NCBI RefSeq assembly: GCF_964253085.1
Contig: NZ_CAXUQH020000001.1
Coordinates: 2,666,001-2,730,000 of the forward strand
DNA from: Paenibacillus_E sp964253085
GTDB lineage: Bacteria; Bacillota; Bacilli; Paenibacillales; NBRC-103111
Length of the DNA: 64,000 bases
Reading direction: 5' to 3'
Shown: piece by piece, positions 26,601-32,039 of the stretch
Layout: each line of letters opens with the position of its first letter
How positions within the stretch are numbered: position 1 is the first letter of the stretch
Translations under genes and position numbers: made by a program
The notes under the pieces: model-generated
Seen by the model: only the letters and a program-made list of their open reading frames with translations
Told to the model about the DNA's origin: nothing
Database searches by the model: none

Positions 26601-26887
26601 CCGTTGACCAGGCGGGGAATATGATGACGGGGCTTTTTACGTATCGGATTGTGGTAACTTATGACGGAATGTATGCGCTCATTCGTGACTTTCTGGGCGC
26701 GAATCAGCTGCTTGCCGAAGCGCTGTGCAGGGAGCTGATGCTGGCGCAGGAGGCGGAGCAGCGCGGCAAGCCGATGATCAAGAAAGGAATTCTGCGCGCT
26801 TTTGCTCTGGAAATGGATGCTTTGAGCGGCAAGAAATTGACTGCCGAGCAGGCGCAAATTTTAAAAAAACTGGCTGGTTATTTGTAA
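23633..26887 (+). CDS. secreted beta-propeller protein with carbohydrate-binding-like, Ig-like and FIMAH domains
   Basis: 1084 residues, starting after GGAGGAGG. A signal peptide is likely (hydrophobic core about 8-22, cleavage after ASAA). Residues about 45-660 are propeller-like, with repeats of the kind YVGTYPGGKVYQYDPTT and LYISTISGYGTLGGSLTVYDP. About 675-825 resembles a family 4/9-type binding module (NAGFEEPLSGSTIPGWSS, YYDDFAVSV). Ig-like segments follow, and the last 75 residues form a helical FIMAH-like domain found at the ends of Bacillales exoenzymes. No catalytic site is obvious. It may bind or cleave the polysaccharide served by the neighbouring importer. Its cre site suggests catabolic control. 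There is no membrane or wall anchor. Confidence 0.75.
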   Translation: MRKVSYRIVVLLMCVILLAVGWGAGAASAAESRLSQKTFGSPEELLIPNNYTVAVFNGTVGKEDGHYVLYATSKGKPGHLNVIDLEDYKLLRSLPLAPSESSWAHTVAPDGTLYLAADGGGARLWSYSPVTHTPVQVAQFDGQSVPNSITTDEQGRVYVGTYPGGKVYQYDPTTKLTRDYGRVIGATDQEYVRSIAYQGGSIYAGTAHKQIVKVDLATGAKSEIAASLPFTLKNDTIYDLDTIDDSYLFARVTDGSGIPGEAYIYDAVTSSWLNVELENVTGLHATDSVGGKLYYMSDKKLKTFDLATYEVAFTGMEYASGLRGADWVEFPNNPELPGKTLVTVRYDGGVTFLNIDTKQVVLKPPVIPGLPGVVNRVAAVSPTQLITTGSQARSSLVNLTDNTAKPFSIGQADSVYAIGSKVYMGVYPEGALYEFDLDAEPSETNPKRLAVLGNDQERLVNITEADGKLYISTISGYGTLGGSLTVYDPAAGTFDVHRNVVENQSVLSAAYVNGKIFGSTTIRGGLGSQPTAEEAKIFVWDAATQHKITEFPLRVPGLSKPIFIGDLSAGPDGLLWGASYEYIFAIDPVTYQVVKSKKVYPSLSFSQWAHHPMRWSEDGLLYVLFNNKLTVIDPETLESRTLADTSRFDLGMDGNLYFTDQATNTILYRMEVDGEYVEPPPGLPVAVRNAGFEEPLSGSTIPGWSSLFATAPDYRYEISDVQRFTGARSLKIIDKLRTASVALQSAKIPVIPGEEYKASVNLYIESGQPGFMFRFFDKNNATLSTLEIHLDESRLAQWQKVTLQGKAPENAATASLIAVTSRYNISSAYYDDFAVSVKDTRVPFSVASVDPQPNAYGWINRDADVAIKADGAYRLTYAAAGAQVAGPVTVQGSEVHMPVTTEGVTTVTYSAVNFSGLVEAARTLDVRLDKSAPVVMFSGQTVYTVQQAVYIGCTATDAVSGLVTNPCSGQLVQAPAYTLEPGAQEVSVTAVDQAGNMMTGLFTYRIVVTYDGMYALIRDFLGANQLLAEALCRELMLAQEAEQRGKPMIKKGILRAFALEMDALSGKKLTAEQAQILKKLAGYL

Positions 26888-26897
26888 AGAGAAGGAA

Positions 26898-26940
26898 GGG
26901 GTGTCTAGGAAGCTGCGATCACTGCCTAGGAAAACACCCC
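26898..26940 (+). terminator. stem-loop after the propeller gene, weak terminator; rest of gap empty
   Basis: GGGGTGT-CTAGG (26898-26909) pairs with CCTAG (26925-26929) and ACACCCC (26934-26940). There is no good T-run, so termination is uncertain. In the remaining gap to 27202 I see no gene, only an A+T-rich leader and a ribosome site (AAAGGAAGG) for the next gene. Confidence 0.5.
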
Positions 26941-27202
26941 CAAACCATCTTTTGAGATGTAAAGCTTTTCGACGATTGGGTCGTGGATATATCGTAGAAA
27001 TGATGCCAATGCAAAAGTTGATGAAATATCGTTTCATCAATAAAACGGCAGTATTCATTCTTAGAATACCTTTCCTAATCTGCCACCTTTTTTCTTCCTC
27101 CTAATTTGCCCAATTATTGATGTTGTAACCATATAAGGATTCAACATGATAAGAAAGAGAGCAACTGAGAAGAATAATGGCAGTTGAGAAAGGAAGGATA
27201 CA

Positions 27203-28345
27203 ATGAAAGCATTAACCTACCAAGGGATTCGAAATGTAAAAGTTAAAGAAGTACCTGATGCCAAACTAGAAAAATCGGATGATATTCTGGTTCGTATCAC
27301 GACTACTAGCATATGTGGCTCGGATCTTCACCTCTATAATGGGGAAATTCCAAATATGCGAGACGACTTTATTATCGGTCATGAGCCTATGGGAATCGTG
27401 GAGGAGATAGGAACAGATGTAACCAAGGTGAAAAAGGGAGACCGCGTCATCCTTCCTTTTAACATCGCATGTGGCCAATGCTGGTACTGTACCCATCAAT
27501 TAGAAAGCCAGTGCGATAATTCGAATGATTTTTTACATGGCGATACAGGTGGGTATTTCGGTTATTCGGAAACGTTTGGCGGATATGCAGGGGGACAAGC
27601 TGAATTGCTGCGTGTTCCATACGGAAACTTCATCCCTTTCAAAGTCCCTGAGGATGCTGAAATGGAGGATGAGAAACTTCTATTTCTCTCTGATATTATT
27701 CCTACTGCTTATTGGAGTGTGGATCATGCAGGTGTTAAGGCTGGTGATACCGTTATTATTCTGGGGTGTGGACCCGTGGGATTGCTGACACAGAAATTTG
27801 CTTGGTTAAAAGGTGCAAAACGCGTTATCGCGATTGATCATGTCGATTATCGTTTGGAACATGCACGTAAAACGAATCAGGTCGAGGTTTTTAATTTTAA
27901 AAAACAAGATGATCTGCTTCAATATTTAACTGAACTTACAGGCGGTGGAGCAGATGTGGTCATCGACGCTGTAGGACTGGATTCTGAGAAGACCTTATTG
28001 GAGAAAATAGAAACGATGCTGAAACTCCAAGGTGGTGGACTAGGGGCATTTCGAATGGCTGCTAAACTGGTGCGCAAAGGCGGCACGATCCAGGTAACTG
28101 GCGTTTATGGAATGAATTATAATGCCTTTCCTTTTGGTGATTTGTTTAGCCGTAACATTACGCTGAAAATGGGTCAAGCGCCAGTTATTCACTATATGGC
28201 TGATTTATATCGCCAAATCAAGGCAGGTATATTCGATCCAACCGATATCATTAGCCATCGATTGAAGTTGGATGATGCGGAGCATGGTTATCGTATTTTT
28301 AATAAGAAGGAGGATCAGGCTATTAAAATTATACTGAAACCTTAG
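27203..28345 (+). CDS. zinc-dependent alcohol dehydrogenase, formaldehyde-dehydrogenase-like
   Basis: A 380-residue medium-chain dehydrogenase with a complete zinc set: catalytic C38 (SICGSD), H60-E61 (GHEPMG), and structural C90, C93, C96, C104. The NAD site is VIILGCGPVGLL. The long loop after the structural zinc (GDTGGYFGYSETFGGYAGGQAELLRVPYG) is typical of the glutathione-independent formaldehyde dehydrogenase-like branch. It stands alone between terminators with AAGGAAGG before the ATG. It probably oxidises a small alcohol or aldehyde; the true substrate is not readable. Confidence 0.88.
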   Translation: MKALTYQGIRNVKVKEVPDAKLEKSDDILVRITTTSICGSDLHLYNGEIPNMRDDFIIGHEPMGIVEEIGTDVTKVKKGDRVILPFNIACGQCWYCTHQLESQCDNSNDFLHGDTGGYFGYSETFGGYAGGQAELLRVPYGNFIPFKVPEDAEMEDEKLLFLSDIIPTAYWSVDHAGVKAGDTVIILGCGPVGLLTQKFAWLKGAKRVIAIDHVDYRLEHARKTNQVEVFNFKKQDDLLQYLTELTGGGADVVIDAVGLDSEKTLLEKIETMLKLQGGGLGAFRMAAKLVRKGGTIQVTGVYGMNYNAFPFGDLFSRNITLKMGQAPVIHYMADLYRQIKAGIFDPTDIISHRLKLDDAEHGYRIFNKKEDQAIKIILKP

Positions 28346-28385
28346 CCTGATTTTACAGCTTGGCATGATTAATCAAGTAACTATC

Positions 28386-28431
28386 AAAGGCTTTATCTTT
28401 TGGAATTCCTAAAGATAACAGCCTTTTTTTT
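28386..28431 (+). terminator. intrinsic terminator after the alcohol dehydrogenase
   Basis: AAAGGCT (28386-28392) and an inner ATCTTT pair with AAAGAT and AGCCTTT, followed by eight Ts. It lies 40 bases after the stop codon. Confidence 0.85.
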
Positions 28432-28480
28432 GTTCAATTAATCACCATATAAATTATAAACTTAGTTATTTATGAGGGTA

Positions 28481-28528
28481 AAAAAAGTGAGCAGGATTCC
28501 ACTGCTGCTAAGGGATCCGAGCTCACTT
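28481..28528 (-). terminator. intrinsic terminator for the leftward WGxxGxxG gene
   Basis: On the minus strand AAGTGAGC pairs with GCTCACTT across a 28-base loop and is followed by TTTTTT. It lies 112 bases beyond the stop codon of the gene at 28641. Nothing else is seen in the gap 28529-28640. Confidence 0.75.
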
Positions 28529-28640
28529 ATTTACCTTAATCCTTAAGAATTAACTGTCTCAGGTCTTTTAAATTAGTGGCGGAGGAATCAGCCAACTGAC
28601 GCTCTTTCAGGAAGCATAGGAATAGGAGGAATTCCGTTAT

Positions 28641-29030
28641 TTATCTTTCACTAACGTTATTTCTTGATCTTTTTCCAGCTAGGCCAATCAAACCAAGCAA
28701 TCCAAGCCAACCCCAGTTCGAAGCATTCGATCCCGAATTTGCAGTATCATAAGCACGGATAGAATTTGAATTATTAGAGTAGTAAGAATTTATCCCAGTG
28801 CCGTAATTTGCTTGGTTTAGCTTAGTACTGGGAGACGCAGGAGGCGAGCTAATCGTTCCTGTATTTGTGCCATAAGCACCGTAATTATTCACATTACTAT
28901 TTGTATTTATACTTGTTGAACCTGTTGAAGAATTCATCCCAACACCTGTATTTTCATGTGCTCCAACTGTTCCAAAACTTAATGCTGAAGTTAATAAAAT
29001 AGCTAACGTAAGAGTTTGAACCTTTTTCAT
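28641..29030 (-). CDS. exported small protein with WGxxGxxG C-terminal segment
   Basis: 129 residues. GAGGAGATC precedes the ATG. A signal peptide is evident (MKKVQTLTLAILLTSALSFG, then TVGA|HE). The middle, about residues 30-100, is low complexity and rich in Ser, Asn, Thr, Gly and Tyr. The end has NWGWLGLLGLIGLAG followed by KRSRN, the layout of a C-terminal sorting or anchoring signal: motif, hydrophobic stretch, basic tail. This matches the Paenibacillus-type WGxxGxxG proteins. It has its own terminator. Function is unknown; a surface protein is likely. Confidence 0.75.
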   Translation of the reverse strand: MKKVQTLTLAILLTSALSFGTVGAHENTGVGMNSSTGSTSINTNSNVNNYGAYGTNTGTISSPPASPSTKLNQANYGTGINSYYSNNSNSIRAYDTANSGSNASNWGWLGLLGLIGLAGKRSRNNVSER

Positions 29031-29135
29031 AATGATCGATCTCCTCTCAACTCTTTATTTGGTATCGCTAATTAGGATGTTCAATAGAGGCGTTTTTTAA
29101 TGGGGGAGTTAGTGGGAATGATCAAATTTTGCACA

Positions 29136-29182
29136 ATAAAAGAGGACTTTCATCTCCCTAAACACTAGGGGTGAAAGTCCTC
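29136..29182 (-). terminator. intrinsic terminator for the leftward repeat-protein gene
   Basis: GAGGACTTTCA (29142-29152) and TGAAAGTCCTC (29172-29182) form a perfect 11-bp stem. Read on the minus strand it is followed by TTTTATT. It lies 20 bases past the stop codon at 29203. Confidence 0.85.
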
Positions 29183-29202
29183 AATTTACTTATTCGACTA
29201 AA

Positions 29203-29925
29203 TTAGTTACTGGTATACCCGTAATGCGCGATGACCGGTTGTGATGATTGTATTGATCCTTGTTGTGGATATCCGCTGTGCTGGGAATTCTGTGCCTGAT
29301 AGCCGCCGTAATGAGAAATGACAGGCTGTGTGGCGTTTTGAGAGTAAGCATTTATTTGAGATGTATGGTTAGGCTGCATGCTGATCTGGGAATTCTGTGC
29401 TTGGTAGCCGCCGTAATGAGAAATGACAGGCTGTGAGGCGTTTTGAGAGTAAGTATTCATTTGGGATGCATGGTTAGGCTGAAAGCTGATCTGGGAATTC
29501 TGGGCTTGATAGCCGCCGTAATGAGAAATGACAGGCTGTGAAGCGTTTTGAGAGTAATTATTTATTTGGGATGCATGGTTAGGCTGCATGTAGTGTTGGG
29601 AATTCTGTGCTTGGTAGCCTCCAAAGTGAGAAATAACCGGCTGTGAAGTGCTTTGAGAGTAAGCATTCATTTGGGATGGATGGTTGGGCTGGTAATTCTG
29701 TGCCTGGTAGCCGCCAAAGTGAGAAATGACCGGCTGTGAAGCGCTTTGAGAGTAAGCATTCATATGGGAAAGATGGTAGGGCTGTCCGCTCTGCTCCCGA
29801 TTTTGAGCCTGGTAACCTCCAAAATGAGAAATTACCGGGTCATACGAAGTATTAGAATTAGCGTATCCGTTTGTATAAAATGATTGAGATGCATTGTTTA
29901 GGCTTTGCTGTCCGAATTGATTCAT
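29203..29925 (-). CDS. 35-residue-repeat Q/N/S/Y-rich protein of unknown function
   Basis: 240 residues with a strong ribosome site (TAGGAGGG, minus strand). There is no signal peptide or membrane segment. Six full copies of PVISH(F/Y)GGYQAQN start at residues 30, 65, 96, 131, 166 and 201, and a shortened copy, PVIAHYGYTSN, ends the protein. The spacers are like QPNHASQINAYSQNAS. The composition is dominated by Gln, Asn, Ser, Tyr, Gly and His, with almost no charged residues. I recognise no family. A spore-coat or other self-assembling structural protein is a reasonable guess. Copy number may vary between strains. Confidence 0.75.
   Translation of the reverse strand: MNQFGQQSLNNASQSFYTNGYANSNTSYDPVISHFGGYQAQNREQSGQPYHLSHMNAYSQSASQPVISHFGGYQAQNYQPNHPSQMNAYSQSTSQPVISHFGGYQAQNSQHYMQPNHASQINNYSQNASQPVISHYGGYQAQNSQISFQPNHASQMNTYSQNASQPVISHYGGYQAQNSQISMQPNHTSQINAYSQNATQPVISHYGGYQAQNSQHSGYPQQGSIQSSQPVIAHYGYTSN
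29227..29838 (-). repeat. tandem 105-bp coding repeats
   Basis: Six repeats plus a partial one, with spacing of 105, 93, 105, 105, 105 and 87 bases from first to last in reading order. The third to sixth copies are nearly identical over long stretches (for example 29290-29345, 29400-29455 and 29510-29560), which suggests recent homogenisation. Confidence 0.85.
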
Positions 29926-30252
29926 TTTTACTGTCCCTCCTAAAATATCTTTCTTGGCCTTAGAAGCCTACATTATTATAAGGATTCGGCCTGGTTTTAT
30001 CCTGTGAATAAATGGTTATTTAACCCTATAAAATTTTCGATATTATCTCCATTTAAATTGATAGTTATAACTGGATGTAGAAGAAAACCACTGAAAAGTG
30101 AATGTTTGATTATTTCTTTTGGATACAATACAACAGAGGTTTGCGAAAATGAGCAATTGTTAAAAGGAAAAAAAACGAAATGTTTTATATGTACAATTAT
30201 CAAACGGCAAAATTAACCTAAAATTTAATCGTAAGCTTTGGAGGTTTTTATA
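29926..30252. other. intergenic region between the repeat-protein gene and RNase J; no gene seen
   Basis: A+T-rich and about 330 bases long. It should hold the promoters for both divergent genes. TATAAT occurs on the minus strand near 29970-29980 without a convincing -35. An open frame at 30004-30216 has no ribosome site and looks accidental. Confidence 0.5.
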
Positions 30253-31926
30253 TTGAAATCAAACCAAGATAGGCTTTCAATCGTAGCCCTCGGCGGTGTG
30301 AACGAGATTGGGAAAAATATGTACGTCATTCAATATAATGATGACATCATTGTTATCGACTGTGGTTCCAAATTTCCAGATGAGAGCCTGTTGGGCATAG
30401 ATCTGATTATCCCTGATATTTCCTATTTACTTGAAAATAGAGATAAAGTGAGAGGTTTGGTTATCACACATGGCCACGAGGATCATATTGGCGGTATTCC
30501 TTATATTATCAAACAGTTGAACATGCCCATTTATGCTACGCGACTTACCCTTGGCCTTATTAAGGGGAAACTGAAAGAACACGGACTTCTGGGCACGACT
30601 ACGCTACATGAGATTGATTCAAATGCTAGCCTGACATTAGGGGGCATTCCACTAAGCTTTTTTCGAACGAACCACAGCATTCCTGATTGCTTAGGTATCG
30701 TCTTCGATACCCCGCAAGGCGTAGTTGTACATACAGGTGATTTTAAGTTTGATTTAACTCCAGTAAACGAGCAATATGCAGATATTCATAAGATGGCAGC
30801 GATTGGTCAAAAAGGTGTACTTGCTCTACTCTCGGAGAGTACAAATGCTGAGCGGCCAGGCTTCACACCTTCTGAGCGCTTCGTAGGTGATCATATTGAA
30901 GAAGCATTTGCCAAGGCTACAGGGAAAATATTTTTATCGACCTTCGCCTCTAATGTCAACAGGTTACAGCAAGTTATTGTAGCAGCAGAGAAAACGAACC
31001 GTAAAATCGCCCTTTTAGGAAGAAGTATGGTCAATGTCGTGGATATTGCCTTAAATCTTGGCTATTTAAGAATGCCTCCTGACATGTTAATTGAAGCTCA
31101 AGATGTGAATCGTTACTCTCCACATGAGCTCGTCATCCTCTGTACGGGAAGTCAAGGGGAACCCATGGCTGCATTAGCCCGCTTAGCCAGCGGTACACAT
31201 CGCCAAGTCGGGGTTTCCCCAGGTGATACAGTGATTATAGCAGCCACACCGATTCCTGGTAACGAACGGAATGTATCTCGTATCGTAGATAACTTATTCG
31301 CGAAAGGAGTTAAAGTGATCTACGGCTCCGGCTCCGTAACGGGAATGCATGTATCCGGTCATGCCAGTCAGGAAGAACTGAAGCTCATGCTGACATTAAT
31401 GAAGCCCACATACTTTATCCCTATTCATGGGGAGTATCGGATGCTGTATCAGCACCGTTTGTTAGCTGAAGCTGTTGGTGTTGAATCTGATAACATTTTT
31501 ATTATCAATAACGGCGAAGTTGTTGACTTTACAAGCGCTATAGCCCGTCAAAATCGACATGTTCCGAATGGAAATACGCTCGTTGATGGGCTTGGTATTG
31601 GAGATGTTGGTCATATTGTTTTACGAGATCGAAAAGTGTTATCGGAAGACGGTATTCTGATTTTTGTGCTTTCTCTCAGTAAATCGGATGGCACCGTTGT
31701 ATCGGGGCCTGATATCATATCCCGCGGATTCGTCTATGTCAAAGAGTCCGAGGAATTAATGGAGGAAGTACATCGGATTGCATTAGCGACAATCACACAA
31801 CTCCAAGATGCTAAAACGAACCAATGGGGGCTCTATAAGCAAGTACTTAAAGAAGCGGTTGGCAAATATTTATACACCCAGACCAAAAGAAGGCCAATGA
31901 TATTGCCGATAATCATTCAGGTTTAA
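30253..31926 (+). CDS. ribonuclease J
   Basis: A 557-residue beta-lactamase/beta-CASP ribonuclease that processes and degrades RNA in the cytoplasm by endo- and 5'-exonuclease action. A TTG at 30253 is taken as start because TTGGAGG (30238-30244) lies 8 bases upstream and the result matches the usual RNase J N-terminus and length. It has LGGVNEIGKNMYV, the zinc motif THGHEDH (72-78), HTGDFKFD, the beta-CASP blocks STFASNVNR and GRSM, CTGSQGEP, and the late SGHAS and IHGEYRML histidine motifs. Whether it is J1, J2 or a further paralogue is not certain. The neighbours give no operon context. Confidence 0.92.
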   Translation: MKSNQDRLSIVALGGVNEIGKNMYVIQYNDDIIVIDCGSKFPDESLLGIDLIIPDISYLLENRDKVRGLVITHGHEDHIGGIPYIIKQLNMPIYATRLTLGLIKGKLKEHGLLGTTTLHEIDSNASLTLGGIPLSFFRTNHSIPDCLGIVFDTPQGVVVHTGDFKFDLTPVNEQYADIHKMAAIGQKGVLALLSESTNAERPGFTPSERFVGDHIEEAFAKATGKIFLSTFASNVNRLQQVIVAAEKTNRKIALLGRSMVNVVDIALNLGYLRMPPDMLIEAQDVNRYSPHELVILCTGSQGEPMAALARLASGTHRQVGVSPGDTVIIAATPIPGNERNVSRIVDNLFAKGVKVIYGSGSVTGMHVSGHASQEELKLMLTLMKPTYFIPIHGEYRMLYQHRLLAEAVGVESDNIFIINNGEVVDFTSAIARQNRHVPNGNTLVDGLGIGDVGHIVLRDRKVLSEDGILIFVLSLSKSDGTVVSGPDIISRGFVYVKESEELMEEVHRIALATITQLQDAKTNQWGLYKQVLKEAVGKYLYTQTKRRPMILPIIIQV

Positions 31927-31952
31927 TATTATCGAAGTAGACGATATTTTTA

Positions 31953-31982
31953 TTGACAGAAAATAGGCCTTACGGCATAGTA
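31953..31982 (+). promoter_or_regulatory. likely promoter of the SLH gene
   Basis: TTGACA (31953-31958) is followed after 17-18 bases by CATAGT/ATAGTA (31976-31982). It lies about 60 bases before the SLH protein start. Confidence 0.45.
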
Positions 31983-32039
31983 AATCTAGGATTTTTATAC
32001 TAATTCAAGATAAGATTAACTATGACGAAGGGGAGCGAA

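Noticed and set aside
30004..30216. 70-residue ORF between the repeat-protein gene and RNase J
   Set aside because: GTG start without a ribosome site, A+T-rich random-looking sequence, and an equally long ORF on the opposite strand.
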